Assembly: GCF_031877795.1 (NCBI RefSeq)
Contig: NC_133932.1
Location: 20,648,180 to 20,712,179, forward strand
Source: Strix aluco
Lineage: Eukaryota > Chordata > Aves > Strigiformes > Strigidae
Length of the DNA stretch: 64,000 nt
Direction: 5' to 3'
The notes under the pieces were generated by a model. The model did no database searches, was not told the DNA's origin, and saw only the letters and a list, made by a program, of their open reading frames with translations. Shown here one piece after another: positions 47,801-60,949 of this stretch; within the stretch, counting starts at the first letter, position 1, and every line of letters starts with the position of its first letter. The position numbers and the translations under genes are program-made.

Positions 47801-50800
47801 GATCTTGCTTCCAGTAATCCTTTCTTTCTTCCAAGCTGAGCATCAAGAGCACATTCTGAGCAATTCATACAGAAAGACTACAAAAATAACACCTCAGAAT
47901 AAAGTTACATCCTTTGGCTTATAATCAAAACTCACAGGGCAGTTAGCTGTACTTGTGGATGCACTACTGAGCCTGTGATTTTTCTCTTCTGTGGGCTCTC
48001 CAGCATTTTTGCAGATGGCTGGGGGGAGGTGAGTGCGCCTGGGGTAACATTCCTGTTTGCTGGGCTGCTGGAATTCGGCTATGCTCCTTAACAAAACAGT
48101 TTGTTTTAGGCATTTTTGATGCATGTGCATGTGCACGATGCTTTTGGAGGAAAAACTAAGCAGAACTAAGACACTGAAAGGCGAGGTTGTAAAATTGGTA
48201 TTTCTCAGCTTTGATTAATATTGACTGATGATCTCATTTTCCCATAGTGCTTCTTTTTCCAGGCAAAAGGTGTTAAAGAGCAGTTCAAAGTATCTGACAA
48301 TGCCAAATACAGACCCGGTACCTCAGTGACTGCCTGTGCTGGAAATCAGCAATGTGACTTGGCTGTAGGGTAGCTGTAGCTGGATGTAGAGTAACAAATT
48401 AATTCAATTAGTTCTGCCACTATCAGAGATGTTGGCACTCCCTTTTTACCTGTCACACCACAACACCTAAAGACTAGTGAGTGGGGACACATGCAGAGCT
48501 GTGCTGAACCGCAGCAGAATTGCAGAGATGGTTTGGTCCTTGCTTAACTGTGCAAACTCCCATTTATGCATGTATTAGGTTTTCACTGCCTGGCGCCTGT
48601 TCCTCTCCCCCCTCTGCTTTTTCATGTTCAGTGGATTCTCCTCTCTGTGCCTCTGCCTCTCTTTCTCTATTTTTTTCTCCCTATTGTTCCCCACGTCACT
48701 AACTGTCACTCACTTCATAAAGCCGTCTGGCTCGGAGCTTAAATATTGCAGGGCAACTAAAACCCACCATCAGAGCCAATTCAGTCATATCTGCTCAGTC
48801 GTGCGACAAGATTGGGACTTTTAGGGTAGGGAAGAAGAGAGACAAAAGTTCACTCTTTCCTGCAGAGTGCCAAGAGAGGAGGGGGACACATTTCTTCGGT
48901 GGAGCCTTTCACAGTGGCAAGTTGCTTGCTCAACGTCCTTAACCTATACAGTCTTTTTTGCTGGTAGTGTGCTCAGGTTGCAACGTTTGGAAGTGCAGGG
49001 TGGGGGTTTGCAACAAGCCCATGTGAGTTAAGAACACGAGTCTGTCAACTCTGAGTGGGCTTAGACAGTCTCCTGCTCTTTCCTCATGTCCGGCAATTTA
49101 AGGGACAAGGTGACTGCCTAAATTCATCGCTTGCACCTTTTTTGAGACTTGAGGGGCTGACTGCTTACAGGTGAAATCCTAGACATTTGAACTGGCTGTG
49201 CCACTCACCTTCAGTCCACCCAAAATTGCTCCTTGCAGTTGAACTGATTGAGCAACCTCCAACCACTTCACTTGCAGAAAATAGGATGGTCATGGCAGAG
49301 TTTTGAAAAAACATGACTAGTTTGGAAGTGATCTCAGGAGGAGTTCAGCCAAATGTAGCAAGCTGCAAGTGAGACATTTGATGGAGTTAGACAGGAAACA
49401 TTTTTCCTTCTCTTGTACAGTGAGTTTTCCGTATGATAAGGTTTATCACATCTAGAATGTCGCTCTTGCGTGCTGCAGTGGAAATGTTCAAATGGTAGCT
49501 GTGGATATCAGCGTGACTCACAAAGAAAGAAAGGGATAGAGTTAACTGCGGTGCCTGGGGGACAATGAAGTTTATATTGTGTGTAGTAGTGTTTTTTACA
49601 GAGTTGCACATGATTGGTAACTGTTGGGTATACTTTGCTCTGTGAATTTGCAGAAAGAGAATGTTTAAATCAGTTTAGATAATGTATGTAAACAGCATAA
49701 TCTTCTGCTAGACTTGTTAATGTAAGTGCTGACATTAACACACTCTTTTACACAACTTTAATGACTGAGAAAGTAGCAATTTTCTTCGGTGATTAAATTA
49801 TATGTTTGCCGCTTACGCATGCAAGGTGTTTGTGCAAGCTGAGGGACTGCGTTCTGTTCTTTGTTTTCTAACATGGGTGTCTGGGGTTAAAATTTTACAA
49901 GGTTTGAAGGCAAGGAAAATGAGTCCATCTTGTTTTAGAAAAATGACATCAGAAGGGTTTTTTTGGTTGAAAATTTGTGAAATTCCCCACAGCCATAGAA
50001 CTCTCAATATTTTGTGTGTTTGTCTATGTGTGAATATGTACACACAGTAGTTGAAACAGACTGGTATGCGTTGGTGTGTCATAACATATGGCATTACAAA
50101 TATATCCCAGTGGTATCTGAAGGAGGAGGGAAGTTTAGATACTCAGATTTCCATGCTGTTGACTGTACCTTCTTTTTCTCAGCGCTTGTGTATGTGCGTC
50201 TGCATTTAGAAAACTATAGATGGAGGTAGTATCTAAGAGATGAACTTCTGGATCCCTGTGAGCAGCTATTTTATGAGTAATGCTCCCTGTTTCACTTGTC
50301 ATGGTCAACAAGTCAGTCTTCCTGGATCACTCTAATATTCTGCATTCTTCAGAGACTTCAGACTGCTGCGATGTGTTAAATCAGCCCATCCCAAACAAGT
50401 TTCCTCTTTATTTCCCTCATTCATAGATTTTCCCTTGCCTAAAATTATATAGTGGGAAGTTTAGGATATGCAGGATGAAGTCCTGGGCTAGGAATAATTT
50501 CTTATCATGCAAAAATAATGACAGATGTAATGTTTGACTTGCATTCCTTGAAAATGGACCAGTTTCTTAGCTTTCCAAAAGAGCATCTACAGCTGGCTTC
50601 CAGCTCTGTGTTAGCCTGAGATAGCAGCACTGACATTTTAGAGGGAGAAAATAGTACTTCAGGTCCCAGCTATAGACCTTTGTGTCTTTCTCCAGGTTGG
50701 TTCCAATGTCGGTGTGGCAACTGACTTCAGAAGAGGATACTAAGAGTAGCCCCAATAACACCAAATGATGATATTGTATATAATGCATACTATATAGCGA

Positions 50801-51430
50801 AACTAGTATATATAGTAGTTATTAAGCTTATACAGATTTACTAACATAGTATTAGTGTTGTAATTGCTATTCTTATCTAACAGAGTGTTTTCTAATGTAG
50901 AATTAGTATATGCAACCTAGAGAGAATTCAGGTTTGTGTAGGTGAAAGATGGGCACCAATCTGAGATCTGTTTGACCCGTATGCAGTTCTGGTGCAGATG
51001 AGCTTGGGTGCTGGAAAGCTTCACTCTCTTTTCTAACCACTGTAGCTGCATGCTGATAAATCTGTTCTACTGTACTGCTGGCGAGTGTTTGTACGTGTAC
51101 AAAATTTGAGCAGGCTCACGCAACTGAGCGTACAAGGCACCACAGAAGACTCTCACCTGGAAAAGGAGTTAAATATACTCCCTGGCTGAAAAGTAATTGC
51201 ACATTTAGAGCCAGGGGAGAAAGAATTTAGCAAGCAGTTTGCTCTGGCTTCCCAGCCCTTCTCCTGCTAAGAAATCATTGTGATCAGGCAAATATGCAAG
51301 CAAGTAACCTTCCTTCTGTTCTCAAAGCATAATAGGGAAATACTTGCTGGTTAAAAGCAACAAAAGACATCAGTGGGAAAACCTGAAATCTTTTAAATTT
51401 AGCATAATTTGTGGTCATTCTCTTTCTTTT
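44841..51430 (+). other. Region upstream of the GJA8 coding exon
   Basis: Expected to hold the untranslated first exon and lens promoter of GJA8, because GJA8 genes have a single coding exon preceded by a 5' UTR exon. I could not fix either one. A donor-like motif, aat/gtaagt, occurs at 49721, and half-sites resembling Maf elements (tgctga) at 49727 and 51053, but none is convincing. No other gene is seen. Confidence 0.4.
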
Positions 51431-51443
51431 TTTCTTTCCTTAG
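51431..51443 (+). promoter_or_regulatory. GJA8: Splice acceptor before the GJA8 coding exon
   Basis: The polypyrimidine tract tttctttccttag ends at 51443, so the exon begins acagtaagaa and reaches the start codon after ten bases. This fits the connexin pattern of an intron placed just upstream of the ATG. Confidence 0.85.
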
Positions 51444-51453
51444 ACAGTAAGAA

Positions 51454-52647
51454 ATGGGTGACTGGAGTTTCTTGGGGAACATATTAGAGCAGGTGAATGA
51501 GCAATCCACTGTCATCGGGAGAGTTTGGCTCACAGTGCTCTTCATTTTCCGCATCCTGATCCTGGGAACAGCTGCTGAACTAGTGTGGGGAGACGAACAG
51601 TCAGACTTTGTGTGCAACACCCAGCAACCTGGTTGCGAGAATGTCTGCTATGATGAGGCCTTCCCCATCTCCCACATCCGGCTCTGGGTCCTGCAGATCA
51701 TTTTTGTATCCACACCTTCGCTAATGTACTTTGGCCATGCAGTGCACCATGTCCGTATGGAAGAGAAGAGGAGAGAGAGGGAGGAAGCTGAGAGGCGTCA
51801 GCAAGCTGAGGTGGATGAAGAGAAGCTGCCCCTGACTCCAAATCAAAACAAAGGCAACAACCCTGATGGAACCAAGAAGTTTCGCCTGGAGGGTACCCTC
51901 CTGAGAACCTACATCTTCCACATAATTTTCAAAACCCTCTTTGAGGTGGGATTCATAGTAGGTCAGTACTTCCTGTATGGCTTCCGAATTCTCCCCCTTT
52001 ACCGCTGTGGACGGTGGCCCTGTCCCAATCTTGTGGACTGTTTTGTCTCCAGGCCCACAGAGAAGACCATCTTTATTATGTTCATGCTGGTGGTGGCTTC
52101 CGTGTCCCTCTTCCTCAACCTAGTGGAGATCAGTCACTTGATCCTGAAAAGGATCCGGAGGGCTCTGAGAAGACCAGCGGAGGAACAGCTGGGGGAAGTC
52201 CCAGAGAAGCCCCTCCATGCCATCACAGTCCCCTCCATCCCAAAGACCAAAGGCTACAAGCTGCTGGAAGAAGAGAAGCCGGTTTCCCATTATTTCCCTC
52301 TCACAGAAGTAGGGGTCGAGCCCACTCCCCTTCCATCAGCCTTCAATGAGTTTGAGGAGAAGATTGGGATGAGACCACTGGAAGATCTCTCCAGGGCATT
52401 TGATGAGAGGTTACCATCATATGCACAAGCAAAGGAACCAGAAGAGGAGAAGGTAAGAGCAGAGGAGGAACAAGAAGAGCAGCAGGGACCTCAGAAAGAG
52501 CCAGGGGTGAAGAAAGCAGAGGAGGAGGTGATGGCCGATGAAGTGGAAGGGCCTTCAGCACCTGCTGAACTCGCCACTGATATGAGACCCCTCAGCAGGC
52601 TAAGTAAAGCCAGCAGCCGGGCAAGGTCAGATGATTTGACTGTATGA
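51454..52647 (+). CDS. GJA8: Gap junction alpha-8 protein (connexin 50 / avian Cx45.6)
   Basis: Intact single-exon gene of 397 codons, ATG to TGA. It forms hexameric hemichannels and gap junctions between lens fibre cells. The N-terminus [18 protein letters not shown] is the GJA8 signature. Four membrane segments lie near residues 23-43, 74-96, 154-177 and 205-228. Extracellular loop 1 has Cys54, 61, 65 (CX6CX3C) and loop 2 has Cys185, 190, 196 (CX4CX5C), all six connexin docking cysteines. The cytoplasmic loop (97-153) is charged. The tail from 229 is Glu-rich at 328-360, contains the caspase-3 motif DEVE at 362-365, and ends SDDLTV, a likely PDZ-type ligand. Length is close to the roughly 400 residues of chicken Cx45.6. 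Odd point: residue 361, just before DEVE, is Ala where I recall a phosphorylated Ser in chicken. It is unlikely to be GJA3 or GJA5 because of the N-terminus and tail. Confidence 0.98.
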   Translation: MGDWSFLGNILEQVNEQSTVIGRVWLTVLFIFRILILGTAAELVWGDEQSDFVCNTQQPGCENVCYDEAFPISHIRLWVLQIIFVSTPSLMYFGHAVHHVRMEEKRREREEAERRQQAEVDEEKLPLTPNQNKGNNPDGTKKFRLEGTLLRTYIFHIIFKTLFEVGFIVGQYFLYGFRILPLYRCGRWPCPNLVDCFVSRPTEKTIFIMFMLVVASVSLFLNLVEISHLILKRIRRALRRPAEEQLGEVPEKPLHAITVPSIPKTKGYKLLEEEKPVSHYFPLTEVGVEPTPLPSAFNEFEEKIGMRPLEDLSRAFDERLPSYAQAKEPEEEKVRAEEEQEEQQGPQKEPGVKKAEEEVMADEVEGPSAPAELATDMRPLSRLSKASSRARSDDLTV

Positions 52648-53427
52648 AGGTGCAGGATATGGGGAGCACGTGAAAAGGAAAAGGTTGAAGAGAAAAGGAG
52701 AGATAGAGAAAGAATCAAAAGATATTTTTAAGCAAAGTGCTAAAATGGCCATTTGAATATTATTTCCTCTTGAGATTCTCAACTGGAAAGGTACTATCAT
52801 GGTAACTGTGCCTTATTTGCCCTGTATGTCCATTTGAAAAGGAACATTTTCCCTGTATCCACATGCCAGCTCACTCCTTTCAGTAATATCTCCACTGTAC
52901 ACATAACTGATGTCTTTTAAAACCTAACATGGCAGTGAAGCCCAAATGTCACCACTGTGAATGTATTTACTGTGTTCCACTTCCCTCTAGGAATGTGGGG
53001 AGGATCGGTCTCTTCAGCCAGCAAGGGGGAAGACTGATCAACTGTATCTAGTATTTCTTTTTCTGTTTCCACCTATGGCATGCTGAGCAGACCTCCCCTT
53101 CACAGTTGGCATGGAATTGCAGTTATTTAATTCACAAAGTGAATTCTGTGCTTAGCATCAACACACTAAAATAGTAAGCACTATTTCCCCTCTCTATTCA
53201 GAAAGTAAGGGCTAAAATGTCCCAAATTTCTCTGTGAATGCAAATCTGAGTTAGGTAAAAATATTTTGCCTTTGTCAAAAATATTTCTCCTCTTCAAGTG
53301 ACATTGACAGTGGGCAAGGTTAACAGTAGCTCTCTACTAGGATTTAGCAGATGCCCACAGATGGATTATTTGTTCCCAAGAGGGTCATCCAGCCCCGAGC
53401 CTATTTCAGAGCACTGGAAAGAATAAA
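52648..53427 (+). other. GJA8: Proximal GJA8 3' UTR with candidate polyadenylation signal
   Basis: Non-coding sequence directly after the TGA. The first aataaa lies at 53422-53427 and would give a 3' UTR of about 0.8 kb. Later aataaa sites (for example 56143 and 57615) could serve longer transcripts. The true end is not determined by sequence alone. Confidence 0.45.
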
Positions 53428-55711
53428 TTCGAGTGATATTTTTCACTTGTAGTCTTGTGACTTAAAGATCTGAAACTTGATTTAGCAAAGCAAGCGTGGG
53501 AAGGCTTCTGTGAAAGGAGGAAACAGCTACAGCCCCCAGAGCATGAAACCAAATATAAGCCTTCACAGCATGATCCTGACATGTGCTCAGTTCCTGGAGC
53601 TCCCAGACTTACAGGCACTCGGCAAATCTCAGGCAGAGTTGTGAACCTAAACCAGGGGTCTCAGTAACTATGTGACTATTTGAACCTCTAAATACAAAAC
53701 TGGTTGTTCAAGTTTGAAAAGTCTGATATGATAATAGTCTTCTGACATCCTTTGTTTTTAATTTGACAGACGGGAGCCATCCAGCGGTCTACTTCTCTAT
53801 TAAATGCCAAAGTCTCAAGTAAAACAAGGCCTTTCAAAAGATGATTTAGACCTTTTGTGCCAACAGGTCTGTACCGAACTCTCAGAGCCTCAGCAAAATC
53901 TTTTTTACAAAAGGCAGAAAAGCATGTGCTTGCAAATGTTTAAATGTCTGTGGATTTCTAATTTTAGGACTACAGCAGCACCTTTTGGCTGGGACAGTGC
54001 AGCAATGCGTTCAAAAGCTTCAGGTTAACAGTTATGTCCCCCCCAAAACTGAGCCTCATGCCAGAAAAGTGCAGGTATGCACTCTCATCTGCTCTGCTCT
54101 GCAAACCTCAGACCCTGCCAGCTCAGCAAATTCTTTCTGCTGGGCTGCAGCCCATCCCATTGTTCCCAGGGCAGGCTCTAATCCAGGTCAGGAAAAAAAA
54201 GGTCTTTGGCACAATGCATAAAACTCATCCCGCCGTTAGCTAGAAAAGACCCCCTGCGGTCTCCCATTGTAGCAGGGATGACTCAAAGCCCATGAAAGTC
54301 AAATGGGTGTCTGAGCGAGCTCTGGGTAGGCTTGGGCTCACACCTCCAGTCCTGCTGCCCCATGTCCCAGCCCAGGCAGCCACCAGTACAGTCAGTTCTG
54401 TCACTCGCTGATCTAACCTGTTTGGTGGAGTTCCCCTGCCTTGTTACACAGCTGCCCCATACGAGCGCAAAGGTGGCTGGACTTCACTGCCGAGTGAAGT
54501 AAGCTGTACATATGTAGAAAGTTTGTAGGGTGCATTGGGATTCTTCAGCACCATAGTGGTGCCACTTTTTTTTTTTTTTTTTAACTACACTATTAATCCT
54601 TTTGCTCCTCTTGGGCCTGTGTATTTTCCCAAGGTTTGCAGCCTGAGGTCAAAATCTTTGCTCCCTGGACAAAGGCTGTTAGGTTGTCCTTCCTTGTGAA
54701 GGAAGAATAGAAGGTACCTCCTCAGTTTTGGGAAGGAATATGACAAAGCAACACATGCGAAGGAACATGCAGAGAGAGAATCTGGAGGCTACCATTTATC
54801 CCCTCTCTTAATACTGAAACAGGAGAAGAGTTAACACAAATGAAAGGCAACTGACGAAAGATAATGTTTTTCAGCAGGGAAAGAGTCCACTGTGCCCGAT
54901 TCAAGATACTAGAATTCAAGAAAGGGCAAAGATTTAGATGAACAGCAAAATCACCACACCTATACTAGATGGGATCTATTACTTTTAATTTTCTTCACAG
55001 GAAGAGGTAAGAGAGTTCTAATGGCTCTAAGCCTAAACCAGCCCACCCGTTGGAGGGGGTTGGAAAAACACTTTCCTGTAGGTAAAAAAAAATGTATCTG
55101 TAACGGTTCAGTATGAGGTATCTTTCACCTTCCTCAGAGCATCTGACCCTTCCAGATACCAATGGACTAGATGAATCACCCCCACCCTTGTTTACTTCTA
55201 ATTACTTGACAAGTCCTTTTACATAGAAAGTATTTTAATAACCAACTCTGTTCCTGACCTCTGACATGCATACCTTCATTAGCTCACTGGACTAATTAAG
55301 ATGAGTGCTTATTCATCAGAGGTATATGGTCACAACATGGCTGTCGGGTGGTCCAGTCTTTAATCATCAGATGTTGAGTATGTCATTCTTTTTCACTGGA
55401 GTGCCTCAGTAAAATGGACTATATGCAGTGTGCTCAATGGACACGCTGTAGTTCTTTCACAGCTGCTGCAGGAAAGCTCGTTTCTTCCTCTGGGTCACGA
55501 CAGCACAATGAAACAAGCCAGCATTTTCCTCCTGCATCCAGTCAACTGCTTGCTGATTTTTTTCCAAGCCAGTTTTCCAGTACCCTGCCAGACTGCTAGC
55601 AAATCTGTAGCCACCAAGTACGAGCCACGGCATCAAATCAGCGCTTCTCGGCAAACTGGGCAGGGAACTAACAGTCTGGTCTTCTGGCATTCAGCCTCAT
55701 CTCTGCAATGA
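53428..55711. other. Intergenic or distal 3' UTR, nothing recognised
   Basis: No gene or named repeat seen. Contains a T17 run at 54566-54582. Short open frames only. Confidence 0.5.
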
Positions 55712-55800
55712 AATCACTGTGGGACTGTCAGCAAGTCATTCTTCCTTCTTGTACAATTGGGAATAATTTTCTACCTCACAAAGACAATGTGAGGCTCGAT
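55712..55800 (-). repeat. MIR-like SINE fragment, antisense
   Basis: The text actgtcagcaagtcattctt, then acaattgggaataatttt, ctacctcaca and aatgtgagg, follows the reverse complement of MIR (gaccttgggcaagtcactt, then aaaatggggataataata, ctacctcataggg and tgtgagg). Confidence 0.65.
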
Positions 55801-56267
55801 ATATTACGTTAGTAATAGAATGGGAGGTCCTTGGATGGAAGGCCCTACAGATGAGCAAAGGATTATTGCTATTTCTGGATGTGATAACATATAAATGTGT
55901 TTTATTCCCTCTCAATGAGACAAATTTAAACATTTATTCAAGAAATTCCTAGTGAAGTTGCATAACAGCCGCAGAGCTGTGGATTCAGTGTATGATCCTA
56001 CTTGACAAATATTTAAGCAAAACATAGATATAAATGTAAAGAACAGGGAAAATTATCTTCTTGGGAAGGGGGAAGTCACTGGACAATTAGAGCCATGCCT
56101 GGATCACTTAAAGGTGTGTGTACCCCCTTGGCTCCCTGTGCAAATAAATTACTAACTGGCTCTCTGCAAGGAGCATAAGTTGCAAGTGTCAAAATCACCA
56201 AAGGAGGTGAAAGTAGAAGAGAAAGGTAGTGTCTTAGCTTACAATAGCATGTGGGAGTTGGTGTTCT
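55801..56267. other. Intergenic spacer between two MIR copies
   Basis: About 470 bases, AT-leaning, with no gene or named repeat seen. An aataaa occurs at 56143 and might serve as a distal GJA8 polyadenylation signal. Confidence 0.5.
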
Positions 56268-56495
56268 CTAGTGTCTAGAGCAGTGGACCTAGGATAATAA
56301 TCTTAGATTTATTTCCAGCTCTGCTTCTGACTTGCTGTGATAATCCCTTTACCTCTCAGTGCCTGTTATCTCCACCTGTAAAATGGGTGTAAGAATTTCC
56401 ACCTACCTCACAGGGATGTTGTGAGGCTTCCTTAATTCTGTTTGTAAAGTAAGTAGGAATGATCTGATGAAAAGCACTGCTGAAATGCATGGTAT
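56268..56495 (-). repeat. MIR SINE, antisense, nearly complete
   Basis: The text cccttta then cctctcagtgcctgttatct, ccacctgtaaaatgggtgta, cacctacctcacagggatgt, tgtgaggcttccttaa and gaaaagcactg matches the reverse complement of MIR along almost its whole length. This is the clearest MIR in the window. Confidence 0.85.
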
Positions 56496-57899
56496 CCTTG
56501 TTATTTCCTGGCAGAACTGCTAACTTGGTTAATACATGACTCCTTGACCAGAAGGGCGGTACTTTGAAAACGCAAACACTGCATTGCGCTCACAACATCA
56601 ACACGGATGTGGATTTGCCATGAGTGAAAAAGACTCTATTGATCCCCCACCCCTCTCCCACCTTAGCCTTGGCCTGGCCGTTTGAAGCAGCGGTGACAGT
56701 GTGGTTACATGGACCCCTCTTCTCCATCCCCAGCATCCAATCTGGAGCAGCATTTATGCTTAAATAAGACAGTTCCTGGAGGGGGATGCAGGTTGGTGGA
56801 GCTCTAACAATTTTAAGGGCCTTGCAAGGCATGCGGGAGAGGGTTGTATAATGCACAATATTGCTGGGCTTCTGTTTTAAGCCAGTTAGTGCAAACTACA
56901 AGTTAATTTTCTAGAGTCTCCATGGAAGAGTTTACAATTGCTTATGGCACACAGAAAAAAAGCCACCCTTCATGAATGCAGACCCACAAATTATCATGTT
57001 ATACTGAGTCTTTCCTCTAAGTGAGATAGATACCAATGATTTCTCAGCACTGAAACACAATGAGGTACAGATTCCTCCTCCTGTAGGAGGGGAGAGATTT
57101 GAGGGGATCTCTGCTCCATAGGTCTGTGTGGGCATGAAATCTACTTACTGAGGGAGGAAAGTCCAGTCTCTCCTGCCACTCAGTAACTCACTGACTGTGC
57201 AGTTTTACATTTAAAGAGCGGCTGTGTCACACAATGCTGAAAAAAAAAAGTGGCAGTTTGCTGTTTTGTATAGAAAATGGCTTTTCAGGCTGACAACTGA
57301 AAAGTAATCCTAGCCTAGGCATAGTTTTGTTTAGTAAAGACAGGAACATCCATGAGAACTAGACTAAAGCCTTCCTATAAGCCCGAGGCAGTTGTGATAA
57401 AACGGTATATGGTGCCAGATTTCCTGAGGGCCAGGGCTGGATAAGCGTGCCAAAATCAGGGGACTTGTTGAAGTATTAGAATATTTTTTTTCCCCCAACA
57501 GAATGACACTACCATTTCTTTGGCTCTGTGTGTGCTACACCTTTTAACATGGCTCAGGAAAGGCTTTTTGCCAACACCAAATGTGCTTACACAGTTGAGT
57601 AGTAACCATGACAAATAAATGTGTGTTGGCTTGCCAAGACGTAGCCTGGCACACAATCCTTTCCTTGCAACTAGCTTGGCATGCACCTATTTCAGTAGAA
57701 CAGGCAAGACTCGTGTCTCTGTCAACAATTCGAGTTTTTCTCTCAGCAGCTTGATGTGCAAAGAGACATTGAAGATTTTTTCAGCCTAGAGAGGAGGGGG
57801 CTAAGGGTTTGGGGAGCCCTAATTGCTGTCTGCAGGTACCTAATGGGGAGTTACAGGGAAGATGGAGACAGACTCTTGACAGAAGCATGCAGCAAAAGA
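56496..57899. other. Intergenic stretch, nothing recognised
   Basis: About 1.4 kb without supported genes or named repeats. Short open frames on both strands are overlapping shadows. Confidence 0.5.
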
Positions 57900-58140
57900 T
57901 CAGAGGCAACGATCCCAAGGAGTAGCAAAGAAAATTTTGACTAAAAAAATTCTGACAAGGAAAACAATTGTTCAAATGGAGAGTGGTTCAGCACTAAAGC
58001 AGGTGCCCAGAGACACGGTGGGATCTCCATCCTTGGGGGATGAAGCCTGGGAAAAGCACTGAGCATCCTGGTCTGACTCTGCATTGAGCTGAAGGTTGGG
58101 CAGCTGGTCCCTTCCAGCCTGAACCATCTGTCCCATGGGA
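57900..58140 (+). mobile_element. CR1 LINE 3' end
   Basis: The text gttcagcactaaagcaggtg, then cccagagacacggtgggatc, tccatccttggggga, gcactgagcatcctggtctg and ggtcccttccagcctgaacc follows the avian CR1 3' end in order. The diagnostic terminal tandem repeat (attctatg type) has been lost after 58125. Confidence 0.75.
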
Positions 58141-60949
58141 GGCTGAACTACCACTGCGTGGTAGAACAACAGGTGTGGGGCACTGTCTGCCTCTCCGGGG
58201 TGTTCTGGTAGAGCTTGTTTAGACTGTCCCAGCAGGCAATACCAACTAACCAGGCATCGCAGCAGAGGCCGATGCACAAACACAGGCAACTGATGTTTGG
58301 TAGCTAGAAAAGCTGCTTGAGGCCGGAACCATGTGTTGTGTAACTGGTTTGGAAAGAGCATTACAAATAAAATAATTAAAAAAAAAAAAAAAAGAGTACG
58401 CTTGTCAACAGAGAAAATCATGGAAATCTAAGGGGCTTAGGTCTTTCCAGCTCCCTTTAATTTCAGCGTCAAGTATGCCTTTAAATCCATCTGAAAGTGC
58501 AAAGGACTGCATTTTAATGTTCTGTCAACAAAAACCTGTGTATTTTAAAGCTTGCTGATCTGGGATGAAGCAGAACTGAATAGAAATGGTGATTACAGAG
58601 CTACTGACAGAACATTTTGAAAAAAAAACAAAGACTGTTGGCCTTTGCCTTGCTAGATCCAGCCTGGCACAGTAAAATCAAAACAAGCCATATATTGGTT
58701 TCCGAGGAGAAAAGGCTGTATTGCTTGGAAAAGTCATGGAGCAGCCTACTGAAAACCTTTTAAGTCAACACAGCACAGAATCTGTGGTGAAACATTAGAG
58801 TTGGCTCCTATGGTGTTTCCATGAAGCTCAGGGGAGAGCTGGATTGAAGGATGATTGGAATATGGAAACCCAGTTACAAATGAGCATACCAAAAAATCCT
58901 GGATTACAGGCAGTTGCGGGGCAGAGGCTGTGCAGGAGGGCAGCAGGGAGTCCCAGGTACCGGCTCAGCACGCCAGCCGACAGGCAGGCTGCAGGCAAAG
59001 GCCGAAGTGAGGAAGCCTGCAAGCTCATCGGCCAAGTACCTCATTGTAAGGATAAGGCAAGCCAACCTGAGACATGAACTAAACCCAGCCTGTTACCAAA
59101 TCTGGTATTTCTGTATTTTAAGAAGGTCAGCAACTGTAAAATAATTTAATTGAACTTTTATGCACTGGTTCCTCTATTTACTTAGTAGAATTGTGAACCA
59201 GAACTAGCATGGGCAAAGCTTTTTTTCCCAATCCTTCTACCTAAGTATATGAAGAATTACTGGGACAAAAATGTTCAGGTAAGTTTCTCAATACATATAT
59301 GTTAGTTCAAAGAAAAGTCATAGACAACCCCATAAAGGAATTCATCTATTGCCAGTGAACATCATTGTCTCAGCTCACCACAAATAAATTCAAAAGAAAT
59401 TCAGAAATCAGAATTATGTCGGATTACTCCCAGCTTCAGAGCTCTTGTTTATGAAAACCGCTGGAGAGAAGAGAAAAGAAAATGGATGGCTGGCTGCCAG
59501 CTAAGCCTATTTGTCATGAATATGCCCCGTAGCAGCTTCTGGAAACCTGTGCTATTTCTAAATACACTCTTGGCCAACAAACTGCTTTAATTCAATATTC
59601 TCCACCTTTCCGCTTTATTTAAAAGACTTGACTTTAGTTCCCTCTACAAACTGAACATAAAATAGCCACATTCACACTTTAATATGTGGAAGAATAAAAT
59701 ACGGAACTGAGTGGAAACCTGCCACTGTACTGACCAGCCCTTCTTCCTCGTGCGCTGCCTCTCCTCTCTGGGCACCTCCATCTATATTCTGTTTAATGAA
59801 ACTACCAGCCTCTCACAACTCAGAAGTTGCCTTTGTACCTGTGGAGTGCCATTGACCCTTCTCTCTACACGTGCACACCAGTGGCTATCTAAGGAGGAAC
59901 AACACGGAATAAATTTCCCATTTTCTTTTTACATCTTTTCTTCCCTGAAGGAGAAGTCCTGGGGCTGGTGGGTGGATGTGATTTTTTCCAGTAGGAATTA
60001 TCTTCTTCCCTGTGTGTTTCTCCCAAGGCTCAGGGATCAGTAAGTTACAGCTAAGCAGAAGCATGTTTCAAGCCTACTTATAAACACATGCAAAGAAGAA
60101 AGTTTAAGGACCTATGACCAAACTCTGCCGTGTTTTTTAACCTTGTGTTGAAGTGAGTGGTGATGCCAAGGTGTAAACAAGAGCAGAATTTGGCTTTGTG
60201 TAATTTATTTTTTAAAGGATTTCCTGTTAACTTCTTTAAAAAGCAACCAACAAGTAACCTTGCCCCACAACCTACCAATACAGAACAAAACAACTGCAAA
60301 TCCCTCCAAACTCAAGAATCTCATCACTTTAGGAAAGATCAGTTTCTAAGTAGCAGATACAGAAAGGAAGGACAGGGAAGTCCTATCTCAGCTCTGCATT
60401 AATTGGCAGCAATACCAGAAGCTGTAAAAAAAAAGCCTCACATCAAATACGATAATCTGCTCCCTCAGTTCATTTCCCCGTGAAAGCTGAATGTTTTTTT
60501 CTCTTTGCAATGCTGTAGACAAGGAGACAAATTTCAAACCAAGATGACTGACAGCAAGACAGCCGAAAACAATCAAAAGAGACTGTGGGACTAATCTGGT
60601 GACTCGGTACAACCAAACGTAGATTCGTTTTCCTAGTGAAATGAGTTGTAATGAATAAAGGTTCCTGATTTTCAATCAGCAGGGGCTCTGTGCTTTGTTA
60701 AAACTCCCAACTAACACCCCTTGATTCTTTCTCTTCCTGTATGATTTATTATTCCAAATATAGTGTTTTAAGTGGCAAAGGTTAGGTGTGTTTTTAAGAG
60801 GTAAAAAAAAGAGACGAGACGCCATTAAGTTCAAGTGGGGACATGATTGTGACATGAAGGATTGGATCTCACACCGATAGGCATCAGGAAATTCCCTGTT
60901 TGAACTTTTACTTCCCTTCTGGCCCCATTCCTTGATAAATTGTAATTGC
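58141..60949. other. Intergenic spacer upstream of the GPR89 promoter
   Basis: AT-leaning, with an A-run near 58378-58393. No gene or repeat family recognised. Open frames up to 131 codons have no coding signature. Confidence 0.5.

Noticed and set aside
49685..49730. Possible untranslated first exon of GJA8 ending at aat/gtaagt
   Set aside because: There is a good donor but no promoter, no conserved motif and no other support.
51721..52718. Several open frames opposite or out of frame with GJA8
   Set aside because: Shadows of the connexin coding sequence.
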